Below, piece after piece: positions 37,812 through 45,049 of a stretch of 64,000 nt of DNA. The first letter of the stretch is position 1. Every line of letters begins with the position of its first letter. Location of the stretch: the NCBI RefSeq assembly GCF_011602085.1, contig NZ_JAAONY010000001.1, forward strand, positions 1,116,001 to 1,180,000, read 5' to 3'. The position numbers were made by a program, and so were the translations under genes. The notes under the pieces are model-generated. The model saw nothing but the letters and a program-made list of their open reading frames with translations. It had not been told where the DNA came from and did no database searches. Source of the DNA: Pseudoteredinibacter isoporae. GTDB lineage: Bacteria; Pseudomonadota; Gammaproteobacteria; Pseudomonadales; Cellvibrionaceae.

Positions 37812-39047
37812 TCAGGCGGGGCCAGGCGCTTTGGCCGCCTCGATCAACGTTTTCAGCTCCACATTTTCATCGCTCAGTTGCTCAGCGTTTAGCTTTGCAT
37901 TGAGTTTTAGCAATTGCTTGGCCGCCATAAAATCTTTCGGGCGATTAATGCAATCCGCAGCAATCAGTTCGCCTTCCCTGAAATACCAAACACTGAAATT
38001 TTCCTCCTCGGGATTGCCGCGCACAATATGATGGGTGTACCCCATATTAAAGCCGGCGATTTGCAGTTTGATCTCGTATTGATCGGACCAGAACCAGGGG
38101 TGCTCAACATTGGGCAGAGGCTTGTTGCAGAGCGTAGACGCAATGATACGAGCGGTATCATTCGCACTGGGTACCGATTCCAAACGCAGCTGGCGTTTGA
38201 GCTTGGGGTGAGGGTAGGAGCAGCAATCGCCCGCGGAAAAAATATCCATATCGCTGCTGCGGCCCTGTTCATCGACAACAATGCCGTTGTCAATCGTGAG
38301 CCCGGCTTCTTCGGCGAGTTCAACATTGGGCAGAACACCTATGCCGACAATCACCATATCGGCAGGAAACTCAGTGCCGTCGGAAGCGATGACCGACTCG
38401 ACCTTGTGTTCGCCCTTAATGCATTCGAGTTGAACATTGTCCAGAACCTTCACGCCTTCGCGCTGGTGTTTCTGTTGGTAAAAGTTGGAGACCTCAGCGG
38501 CGGTAACGCGTTGCAAAATGCGTTCGGCGGCTTCCAGTACAGTAACCTCGGCGCCCAGTTTTTTCAGGGACGCGGCGGTCTCCAGACCAATGTAGCCACC
38601 GCCGATAATGATCACGCGGCTGCCAACTTTTAACTGTTGTTGAATCTGTTGGGCATCTTCTGCATTGCGCAAATAGTGAACCTGCGGCAATTCAGCACCG
38701 GCCAGTGGCAGCAAGCGCGGGCGAGCGCCAGTGCAGAGCACCAGTTTGTCGTAACTCAGTTGCTCCCCGTTGCTCAGCTGAAGCTGTTTGCTTGTGCGAT
38801 CGATTTGTTGAACTCGCAGGCCGAGTTTTAATTCCACGTCCAGCTTTTCATAGGCCTGGCTCGGGCGGATCAACAATTTATCTTCGTCCAGTTCACCGCT
38901 CAGAAAGGCTTTCGATAAAGGGGGGCGCTGATAGGGCAGCAGATTTTCTTCACCGATGAGGGTAAGTGGTCCGGTCCAGCCCAGCTGTCGCAGACTGGCT
39001 ACGAGTTGGGCGGCGGCGTGAGAAGCGCCAACAATTACACAATGCAT
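37812..39047 (-). CDS. FAD-dependent ferredoxin/rubredoxin-type reductase
   Basis: A 411-residue NAD(P)H:ferredoxin reductase of the BphA4/putidaredoxin-reductase type. The first FAD motif is IVGASHAAAQLVASLRQLGW, then LPYQRPPLSK, the NAD motif VIIIGGGYIGLETAASLKKLG, and SAGDCC in the second FAD site; the C-terminus has the reductase-C domain (PWFWSDQYEIKLQIAG). It would pass electrons from NADH to a ferredoxin serving an oxygenase, most likely the Rieske protein encoded at 40595-41752. No ferredoxin gene is present nearby. ATG at 39047 is chosen because the FAD motif follows at once. Confidence 0.9.
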   Translation of the reverse strand: MHCVIVGASHAAAQLVASLRQLGWTGPLTLIGEENLLPYQRPPLSKAFLSGELDEDKLLIRPSQAYEKLDVELKLGLRVQQIDRTSKQLQLSNGEQLSYDKLVLCTGARPRLLPLAGAELPQVHYLRNAEDAQQIQQQLKVGSRVIIIGGGYIGLETAASLKKLGAEVTVLEAAERILQRVTAAEVSNFYQQKHQREGVKVLDNVQLECIKGEHKVESVIASDGTEFPADMVIVGIGVLPNVELAEEAGLTIDNGIVVDEQGRSSDMDIFSAGDCCSYPHPKLKRQLRLESVPSANDTARIIASTLCNKPLPNVEHPWFWSDQYEIKLQIAGFNMGYTHHIVRGNPEEENFSVWYFREGELIAADCINRPKDFMAAKQLLKLNAKLNAEQLSDENVELKTLIEAAKAPGPA

Positions 39048-39064
39048 AATCAAACTTCCATCAA

Positions 39065-39099
39065 CAAAAAAGGCCACACAAAAGACTTTTGTGTGGCCT
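39065..39099 (-). terminator. Intrinsic terminator after the LLM monooxygenase gene
   Basis: On the minus strand a 14-bp perfect stem (plus-strand AGGCCACACAAAAG at 39071-39084 and CTTTTGTGTGGCCT at 39086-39099) is followed by TTTTTTG. This is a strong Rho-independent terminator placed between the LLM gene and the FAD reductase gene. Confidence 0.85.
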
Positions 39100-39117
39100 G
39101 AGCATAAAACAACGGTA

Positions 39118-40251
39118 TTAGGATACCGCTTTGATCACCTGGGAGAAGTTGTCCAGCATTTCCAGTTCTTCTTCCTGTTCGAAGTAGCCCACATGGTGCC
39201 AGCATACAAATTCTTCGGTGCCGTATTTTTCTTTCAGTGCGCCAACCTGATCGATAACCTGATTGACCGTACCTTTCCACACGCGACCCATTGGGACATT
39301 GTACGGTGGCGCGTTATAGGCAAAATTAAACAGCTCTTCAAAGTCGCGGTAATGACTTTCGGCCTGTGCTTCGGTGGAACCAATGGTCAGGTGGCCGCCG
39401 AGAACCAGAGTGTTGCCCACGGTGCATTCGGTATGACCGTGTCGATGGGCTTCCTCGATGTACAGGTCCATGGTCATATCGATAAATTCTTCTTTCGAGA
39501 CAAAGGCCACCAGTTTGGCGCCTTCTTTGGCCCAGAACTTTGCGGTTTCCATCGACCAGGAAAACGGCACGTACAGCGGTGGGAAGTCACGGCCTTCGCG
39601 TTGATGAGGGCGCGGCACGATACCGGTTTTTTTCAGAATGTCGCCTTCACCCAGTGCATCTTCACCGCCCCAGGCTTTGGTGGGAGGGAAAGGCCAGGTG
39701 ATGTCGGTTGGTGGGATGTCCCAGAACTCGCCATAGTGATTGAAGGTTTTATTGGTCCAGGCTTTCTTGATGACCTGCCAGGATTCTTCCATCAGGCGAC
39801 GGTTGCGGGCGTCGGCTTTTGAGCGGTCAGATTGTGTGGTGGTGATGTCCAGATACTGGGACAGGTTGTTCAACCAGCGTGGTGTATTACCGCGCACAAA
39901 GCCCACAAACAGACGGCCGTCGGTCATGTGATCCAGCATGGCGAGGTCTTCTGCCAGGCGCATAGGGTGGTGCGCTGTCAGAGCCATACCCACCTGGCCA
40001 ACCATCAGGTTTTTGGTGTTCTGGGCAATATGCAGATTCCACAGCAGAGGGTTGGTGGTGGTTTCAATGCCTTCCACCTGAAAGTGGTGCTCGGTCATGC
40101 AGAAGCCCGCAAAGCCGTTCTCGTCGGCAAACTTCATTTGTTCGGTGGTGCGCTGTAGCAACGTATCAAAGCGCTCCGGGTCGCCACCGGGAAGCTCAAC
40201 GTCTTCGCCTTTGCTGCGCATATAAGGCTGTACAAGTATATGGGCCTTCAT
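39118..40251 (-). CDS. LLM-class (luciferase-like) flavin-dependent monooxygenase
   Basis: A 377-residue TIM-barrel protein of the bacterial luciferase superfamily. Landmarks: EQMKFADENGFAGFCMTEHHF near residue 35-55, MVGQVGMALTAHHPMRLAEDLAMLDHMTDGRLFVGFVRGN about 95-135, and AKFWAKEGAKLVAFVSKEEF. Such enzymes use reduced FMN and oxygen to oxidise sulfonates, alkanes, ketones, terpenes or thioethers; the substrate here is unknown. The flavin reductase at 50242-50727 could supply FMNH2. The start has AGAGGA 6 bp upstream, and a TATAAT box plus the shared palindrome lie before it. Confidence 0.88.
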   Translation of the reverse strand: MKAHILVQPYMRSKGEDVELPGGDPERFDTLLQRTTEQMKFADENGFAGFCMTEHHFQVEGIETTTNPLLWNLHIAQNTKNLMVGQVGMALTAHHPMRLAEDLAMLDHMTDGRLFVGFVRGNTPRWLNNLSQYLDITTTQSDRSKADARNRRLMEESWQVIKKAWTNKTFNHYGEFWDIPPTDITWPFPPTKAWGGEDALGEGDILKKTGIVPRPHQREGRDFPPLYVPFSWSMETAKFWAKEGAKLVAFVSKEEFIDMTMDLYIEEAHRHGHTECTVGNTLVLGGHLTIGSTEAQAESHYRDFEELFNFAYNAPPYNVPMGRVWKGTVNQVIDQVGALKEKYGTEEFVCWHHVGYFEQEEELEMLDNFSQVIKAVS

Positions 40252-40270
40252 TGCAAATCCTCTGTTGGTA

Positions 40271-40284
40271 TGATCGTTCGTTCG
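40271..40284. promoter_or_regulatory. Regulon palindrome at the LLM promoter (site 1)
   Basis: TGATCGTTCGTTCG matches the consensus CGAACGNNCGTTCG at 10 of the 12 defined positions. It lies 20 bp upstream of the LLM start and directly downstream of a TATAAT box (plus-strand 40285-40290), where a bound repressor would block transcription initiation. Confidence 0.65.
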
Positions 40285-40290
40285 ATTATA
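40285..40290 (-). promoter_or_regulatory. -10 box of the LLM gene
   Basis: The minus strand reads TATAAT followed at once by the palindrome (CGAACGAACG). A matching -35 box is weak (about ATACAA, 17 bp upstream), which would suit an activated or tightly repressed promoter. Confidence 0.55.
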
Positions 40291-40541
40291 GGGCGGCAAG
40301 TTGAGTTTGTATAGATGGCAGTGGTTTTGAGCGGGCTTCCTGCAGTGGCTTGCTGTGCGTCAAAGTACTTAAGTGTTTGAAATAAAAAGACTTTGTTGGC
40401 AGGGTGTTTGTTGTCGTAAAAGCCTTCGAGTCGAACCTTCCTGGTGGATTGCTTACGAATCGGGCTTTTCAGAAGCTTCCGCTGTTCGGGGTGCAATGAG
40501 CCGTAGGAGAGAGTGCGGGTAACGATTGCGTTGACCGGCCC

Positions 40542-40577
40542 AAAACCAACGAAGCGCCACAAAGGGCGCTTCGTTGG
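40542..40577 (-). terminator. Intrinsic terminator after the Rieske gene
   Basis: Plus-strand CCAACGAAGCGCC (40546-40558) and GGCGCTTCGTTGG (40565-40577) form a perfect 13-bp stem with a 6-nt loop; on the minus strand TTTTGGG follows. The Rieske stop codon is 17 bp before it. Confidence 0.8.
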
Positions 40578-40594
40578 GGGATGGTTAAACCGTA

Positions 40595-41752
40595 TTAATC
40601 CATTAGTGGTTTGGCTTTCTCGTCAACAATGTGACTATCGATCTTGGTGTCGAATAGGCGTTCGGCGAGGTAGTGGTGAAAGTCCACAACTACCTGCTCA
40701 AGTTCCACCAGCTTGCCCGGTTTGGCGTGTTTGGATTTCATGGATTTTTGATTGCGTTCGCAGATCCATTTGTCCTCTTCAAAGAAGGCCTCTACAAATT
40801 CCTGCTCGGATTTCCCGGGGTTAATTTTGCTCGAAGAAATGGTACCGGCTCGAATGATGGAATTCTCAGCGTCCACAGGGATGACGGAGAGATAACCCAG
40901 GTTATCGCCGATCAGAATGCCCACAAAATTCGGTGGCAAGCTGAACAGGATATAGTGCTCATACAAGCGCTGTACCGATTTAGGCATCAGAGCCATCATG
41001 GCGGATTCGGTAAAGCTGCGGCTTTCGCCGACCAGGTTACCGCCGGTTAAGGTCCAGTCCGGTTTGCCTTCGATGTAAAACGCTTCGCGGGTGGGGGTGT
41101 TAACTTCCAGGGTTTCCTGATGCACTTTAAACAGGTGATAACTCTCAATGCCGTTTTCGATGGCGAGTTTCCAGTTGGTGTTCCAGTACTCATTTTCACC
41201 GCCGGTGCCTTCGGTGAAGGATTCGATGTTGTATCGCTTCAGATATTTATCGATACCGGCATAACGTTCTTTTAAAGGCTCGGCATTGCCATTGATGTTT
41301 ACAAACAGCAAGCCGTTCCAACTTTCCAGCTTAAAGTGGGGCAGGCAGTGATCGCTTTTCTCGACAGCGATGGTTCCCGGGTGTGGTACGCCAATGAGCT
41401 TGCCGGTGTCGGTGTAGGTCCAGGCGTGATAAGGACATACCATGCGACCCTTGTTGCCAAAACCTTCATCGTTCAAGGGAGTGCCGCGGTGGCGACAGAC
41501 ATTGGACATGGCTCGCAGCTCGCCGTCGCGGCCGCGAATAATAATGATGGGTTCATCAGCGATGGTCAGCGCGTAATAATCACCGGCGTTGGCGACTTCG
41601 CCTTCGTTACAAACGAACACCCAATCGTTGCGAAAAATTTTGTCCATTTCCAACTGATAAACTTCTTCGTCGGAATAGGCGGCAAACGGCAAGCCGGTAG
41701 CGTCTTCAATCTTGGTGCTTGCGATTTGTTTAATGGAATCCAGAAGTGTCAT
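40595..41752 (-). CDS. Rieske non-heme iron oxygenase, alpha subunit
   Basis: A 385-residue oxygenase. The Rieske [2Fe-2S] ligands are in NVCRHRGTPL and CPYHAWTY (about residues 85-110). The mononuclear iron site is in NWKLAIENGIESYHLFKVH (His-x4-His about 210), with a C-terminal acidic ligand probably in LEQVVVDFHHY. The family hydroxylates aromatic rings, demethylates or oxidises quaternary amines and steroids; the substrate is not evident. ATG at 41752 is chosen because GGAG lies 6 bp upstream. No beta subunit or ferredoxin is adjacent; the FAD reductase at 37812 is the likely electron source. Confidence 0.92.
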   Translation of the reverse strand: MTLLDSIKQIASTKIEDATGLPFAAYSDEEVYQLEMDKIFRNDWVFVCNEGEVANAGDYYALTIADEPIIIIRGRDGELRAMSNVCRHRGTPLNDEGFGNKGRMVCPYHAWTYTDTGKLIGVPHPGTIAVEKSDHCLPHFKLESWNGLLFVNINGNAEPLKERYAGIDKYLKRYNIESFTEGTGGENEYWNTNWKLAIENGIESYHLFKVHQETLEVNTPTREAFYIEGKPDWTLTGGNLVGESRSFTESAMMALMPKSVQRLYEHYILFSLPPNFVGILIGDNLGYLSVIPVDAENSIIRAGTISSSKINPGKSEQEFVEAFFEEDKWICERNQKSMKSKHAKPGKLVELEQVVVDFHHYLAERLFDTKIDSHIVDEKAKPLMD

Positions 41753-41802
41753 AGTCATCTCCTTCAGAGCCAATCCAGGCTGTATTTTGATAATTTCATT
41801 TA

Positions 41803-41818
41803 TTGTAATGTGTTACAA
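41803..41818. promoter_or_regulatory. Palindrome upstream of the Rieske gene
   Basis: TTGTAA-TGTG-TTACAA is a perfect inverted repeat, 50 bp before the Rieske start. It differs from the CGAACG palindrome of the neighbouring promoters, which suggests that the Rieske gene has its own regulator. Confidence 0.45.
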
Positions 41819-41828
41819 ACAACTGGCT

Positions 41829-41873
41829 AAAAAAATACCTTTTGCCCCAATGCTCAGAAGCAGGGGCAAAAGG
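41829..41873 (-). terminator. Intrinsic terminator of the MFS-hydroxylase operon
   Basis: Plus-strand CCTTTTGCCCC (41838-41848) and GGGGCAAAAGG (41863-41873) form an 11-bp stem. On the minus strand it is followed by TATTTTTTTAG. It lies 10 bp after the hydroxylase stop. Confidence 0.85.
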
Positions 41874-41883
41874 TTGTTCTTTT

Positions 41884-42831
41884 TTACGCGGTTGCTTCGG
41901 CGTCGGTTTTGCTTTCAGCCTTGGCTTGGGCCGCTTCACGTTTTCGCTTCTGTTCCTGCTCCCAGGCCCAGATCGGTGGGCGAATCAGCAGTTGGAAACG
42001 GTAGCCCCAGCTTGGCGCTTCCCACAGTTGCTTGCCTAATTTGGCGAAGCCGTGGAAGAAAACCGTAAAGGGGTTCACGCTGTTAATCCGAGGGTAAACA
42101 CCGAATTTAACTTTCTCATCTTCTTCCGCAAATGTACCGAACATGCGATCCCAGATGATAAAAATACCAGCGTAATTTTTATCAATGTATTTGGTGTTGG
42201 TGGCATGATGCACGCGGTGATGAGACGGCGTATTCATAATGAATTCGATCGGTCTTGGCAGCTTGCGCACCATCTGAGTGTGCAGCGCGGTTTGATACAG
42301 CTGCACCAGTGCTTCGGCCAGGAACACCATGAATGGGTGGAAGCCCAACATCACCAATGGCGCATGGAAGAAGAACGGGAAGAAGCCGTCCAGCGGGCCA
42401 AAGCGATAAGCCACCGAAATATTAAAATGCGGTGAACTGTGGTGCACGGTATGTGTTGCCCAGCCCAGACCGCAAACATGCATAAAGCGATGTTCCCAAT
42501 AATAAATAACGTCGGCCAGTAAAATGCAGCCCAGCAGGCTGAGCCAGGTCATGGGCAGCTGCGTGATGCTGAAGTTTTCGTAGATCCAGAAAAAACCGGT
42601 CAAATAAAACAACAGATAAATCAAGCCACCGATAAAGCGATAGGCAAACAGGGTAATAAAGTTGGTAATGGAGTCACCAACCAAATCCCAGCTGAAGTTG
42701 CGTTTGATCGCCATGACGATCAGTTCGAAGGCGAACAGAGCCATCATGGCGATAAAGAACCAGTAGTTAATGTATTCGTCCCAGCCGTGAAGCTCGAGAT
42801 CGGTTAAGCGTTGCTGTAGAAAATCCATCAT
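41884..42831 (-). CDS. Fatty acid hydroxylase / sterol desaturase family protein
   Basis: A 315-residue integral membrane di-iron enzyme. The histidine clusters are complete: HRFMH, HTVHH and HHRVHH (about residues 115-205), between hydrophobic segments at about 20-40, 60-85 and 90-110. The family includes alkylglycerol monooxygenases, carotenoid and sterol hydroxylases and desaturases. The C-terminal 40 residues are charged and Ala/Glu/Lys-rich. ATG at 42831 is preferred; a GTG at 42840 is possible. It is the last gene of a three-gene minus-strand operon after the MFS gene and an unknown gene. Confidence 0.87.
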   Translation of the reverse strand: MMDFLQQRLTDLELHGWDEYINYWFFIAMMALFAFELIVMAIKRNFSWDLVGDSITNFITLFAYRFIGGLIYLLFYLTGFFWIYENFSITQLPMTWLSLLGCILLADVIYYWEHRFMHVCGLGWATHTVHHSSPHFNISVAYRFGPLDGFFPFFFHAPLVMLGFHPFMVFLAEALVQLYQTALHTQMVRKLPRPIEFIMNTPSHHRVHHATNTKYIDKNYAGIFIIWDRMFGTFAEEDEKVKFGVYPRINSVNPFTVFFHGFAKLGKQLWEAPSWGYRFQLLIRPPIWAWEQEQKRKREAAQAKAESKTDAEATA

Positions 42832-42841
42832 GGCAGGCACT

Positions 42842-43627
42842 CTATTTATAAATCACGAATAAAGAGGTCAGCTCGCTGTTCTGGGTGTAGTCACGACGTT
42901 CGACGACAGCCTCAACAGCTCGACTATAATCGATATCCTGCCACGCATTGAACAAATCATTGTTTCCGTAATTACTGGGTTTCAACAACGGCGTAATGTC
43001 CCCACTCGGTATAGGGTAGCTATTGCCCTTCATGCCGGACTTGTCATAACCAATGCTGATGGTGGCCTGACTGAAATCGCTGTTGAAGTTACTGTAAATG
43101 GCAAAAACGCTGACGGTGTAGCTGTCCAGTTGATTGCTGAGCGTTTTGTTATTGGAAAACTCCTGCCATACCGTATCGGCTTTCATTAGTGCGGTGGTTC
43201 GCTGAATACCCACAACAGAGCTGGGCCAATTGCTGGCTTTCGAGGAGGATGTTGGTTTCACTCTCGGCTTGTTGGCTGGTTTGTTTTGTGGTGCCGCCGG
43301 GGGCTTGTCCTCGGTACGGCTCTTGGCTGGCGCCGGGGAGGCGGCAAGCTGCAAAGGTGCATCCGTTTGTTGGCGCTGTTCTTCCGGGAGATCAGCGGCG
43401 GCCATTTGCTCATAGGCCTGGTAGTCCGCCAGCTCAAAATAATCGGCCGTGGATTTGCGCCCGAAGGCCGCCATGGCGTAGCCCACTTCACTCATGGTGG
43501 CGTAATCCATATTGGCGCTGCTGTATTTTTCAAATTCAGTCGGCGGAGCTGCTTTTTGCAGGCTTAATGCAAAGCCAACCACCAGGCCGAGCAATAAGGT
43601 GCTCAAAACAGAGATAAAAAAGTTCAT
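42842..43627 (-). CDS. Membrane-anchored protein of unknown function
   Basis: A 261-residue protein: N-terminal anchor or signal (FFISVLSTLLLGLVVGFALSL), a Pro/Ala/Lys-rich linker (about 90-135), and a folded C-terminal part of about 125 residues (from SNWPSSVVGIQRTT) rich in Ser, Asn and Tyr. I do not recognise the family. ATG at 43627 is chosen because it begins the anchor and removes overlap with the MFS gene. It lies between the MFS and hydroxylase genes on the same strand, so a role in uptake or oxidation of the same compound is likely but unproven. Confidence 0.65.
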   Translation of the reverse strand: MNFFISVLSTLLLGLVVGFALSLQKAAPPTEFEKYSSANMDYATMSEVGYAMAAFGRKSTADYFELADYQAYEQMAAADLPEEQRQQTDAPLQLAASPAPAKSRTEDKPPAAPQNKPANKPRVKPTSSSKASNWPSSVVGIQRTTALMKADTVWQEFSNNKTLSNQLDSYTVSVFAIYSNFNSDFSQATISIGYDKSGMKGNSYPIPSGDITPLLKPSNYGNNDLFNAWQDIDYSRAVEAVVERRDYTQNSELTSLFVIYK

Positions 43628-43649
43628 AGGCTTACCTGTTATCACGCAA

Positions 43650-44846
43650 TTACACTTGGGAATAGTTTTCGTCATTAAGCGCATCAGAGCCGTATTGCTC
43701 TTCCAGTTCGCCATAGAACTGGGGTAGGCGCTTAAAAACATAGGCATAACAGCCTAAACAAATCGCCATAAAAAACGTTGCCAGAATCATTTTTCCATCC
43801 TCGCCCAGCAATCCATTGAACTGGGTGCCAAAGGTCATGCCTACCACGGTGGCGGGCAGGAACATGGCGGCAAAACGCCCGTCAACACTGAACTCACTAT
43901 ATAAGCCCAGTTGGAACGGCGTGAATATCGCCCATGAGACTGAATAAATCAGTACGGCTACGGCGTAGATCCACTTGTCATCACCGGAGGTCGACAGATA
44001 AAACATAAAGTAAACCATCAGGTGCACACCGCCGGAAATCAACATCGGGTAGCTGCGGTCAAAACGGTTGGCCAAGTAGATCGCAATGCCATTGCCAGTC
44101 AGGCTGGCCAGGTAGCCTGCCGCGAAGATGCTACTGATAAAGGTAGCAGATAATCCCATGTCCATACCCCGGTTCGCCGAGTCTGCCCAGAAAAGGCCTA
44201 AGGCGGCATACCAGATAATCGTTGTTGCAATCACGATCCACTTCAGGCGCTTCAGCAGGGGCGTCTGTTGGTAATCCTCAAGATCCTCATTCTGTTTTTC
44301 CGGCATGGGCATCCACAACGCCATGGGAATGATCGCAATCAGGCCGCAGACCAACAGGAAAGAGAACGACAGCAGAGGCACGCTCTCGCTCAGGGCTGGC
44401 ATGACAAAGGAGGCTCCCGCCGACCAGATCACCTGGGCAACCAGCACCAGGGCGAACAGTGGTTCGGGGTTTTTATGGTTGCCGATGATGGAGAAAGCAT
44501 GGGAGGTCACAATGCCCGCACCAAGACCGCACAGCAGGCGCGCAAACAAGGTGATGTTGAAATCTCCGTCCGCCGCCATCGTGATGCCATTCCCCGAAAT
44601 AAACAGCAGCAGGCCCAGCAAACAGCTGAGCTTGAGGCTCAGGCGGTTGCGCCAGTAGCTGAAGGTGAGGCCGCTGACACAGATGCCGAACAGCTCGGCG
44701 GTGGTCAGGGTGGCGGTGGACTCGATATCAAATACCAAGCTGAAGGAGGCAAAAATAAAGGGCAGTATATTGGCGGCAGCGCCGCCGATGACTGCCAGGA
44801 ACAGGAGGCTGATTATTTGTCTTCTATTAAAACTGGTCTGAATCAT
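43650..44846 (-). CDS. MFS-family transporter
   Basis: A 398-residue inner-membrane protein with about 12 hydrophobic helices in two halves and a central charged loop (PMPEKQNEDLEDYQQTPLLKRLK, about 185-205). The motif between helices 2 and 3 is weak (GLTFSYWRNRLSLKL). The direction and substrate cannot be read. It is divergent from the TonB-dependent receptor, sharing a 203-bp control region with the regulon palindrome. The pair suggests passage of one compound across both membranes. Confidence 0.87.
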   Translation of the reverse strand: MIQTSFNRRQIISLLFLAVIGGAAANILPFIFASFSLVFDIESTATLTTAELFGICVSGLTFSYWRNRLSLKLSCLLGLLLFISGNGITMAADGDFNITLFARLLCGLGAGIVTSHAFSIIGNHKNPEPLFALVLVAQVIWSAGASFVMPALSESVPLLSFSFLLVCGLIAIIPMALWMPMPEKQNEDLEDYQQTPLLKRLKWIVIATTIIWYAALGLFWADSANRGMDMGLSATFISSIFAAGYLASLTGNGIAIYLANRFDRSYPMLISGGVHLMVYFMFYLSTSGDDKWIYAVAVLIYSVSWAIFTPFQLGLYSEFSVDGRFAAMFLPATVVGMTFGTQFNGLLGEDGKMILATFFMAICLGCYAYVFKRLPQFYGELEEQYGSDALNDENYSQV

Positions 44847-44890
44847 CGTTCTCTTCTCGGCTAAAAATCGTTATTCCGATCAAATTCTCA

Positions 44891-44920
44891 TTGACAAGGG
44901 CTTATTGAAATTTGTAGTCT
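44891..44920 (+). promoter_or_regulatory. Candidate promoter of the TonB-receptor gene
   Basis: TTGACA at 44891-44896 and TAGTCT at 44915-44920 are 18 bp apart. The shared palindrome begins 11 bp downstream, in the position expected for a repressor site at the transcription start. The -10 box is a poor match, so confidence is limited. Confidence 0.4.
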
Positions 44921-44925
44921 CGCCA

Positions 44926-44954
44926 ATAATACGATCGAACGTTCGGTCATGCAA
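44926..44954 (-). promoter_or_regulatory. Candidate promoter of the MFS operon
   Basis: On the minus strand TTGCAT (plus 44949-44954) and TATTAT (plus 44926-44931) are 17 bp apart. The palindrome occupies the spacer, so a bound repressor would block RNA polymerase. Confidence 0.45.
44932..44945. promoter_or_regulatory. Regulon palindrome between MFS and TonB-receptor genes (site 2)
   Basis: CGATCGAACGTTCG matches the consensus CGAACGNNCGTTCG with one mismatch. It lies in the shared control region, inside the MFS promoter spacer and just downstream of the candidate receptor promoter, so one site could govern both directions. Confidence 0.7.
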
Positions 44955-45049
44955 TGCTTGGCTTGCACGAATCCGCCCGCACAACGATCGATTGCACAAC
45001 GTAGAGTGGTAATAATTTTTAAAACAATAAAGAGCGAGAGGCTAGGAGT

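Larger units (their letters stand above)
40252..40594. other. 343-bp gap between the LLM and Rieske genes
   Basis: The right end holds the terminator of the Rieske gene (40542-40577), and the left end holds the -10 box and operator of the LLM gene. The middle (about 40300-40540) shows no coding character or clear structured RNA. Confidence 0.6.

Noticed and set aside
37914-38633. 239-codon plus-strand frame inside the FAD reductase gene
   Set aside because: It is a shadow frame; the opposite strand carries all FAD and NAD motifs.
39091-39822. 243-codon plus-strand frame inside the LLM gene
   Set aside because: It spans a strong minus-strand terminator and the conserved LLM coding sequence; no ribosome-binding site or family pattern.
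35898-43024. 16-nt word TCGGTATAGGGTAGCT present near 35898 and near 43008
   Set aside because: One copy is in coding sequence and the other in the gap; a single 16-nt match in 64 kb is near chance expectation and the flanks differ.
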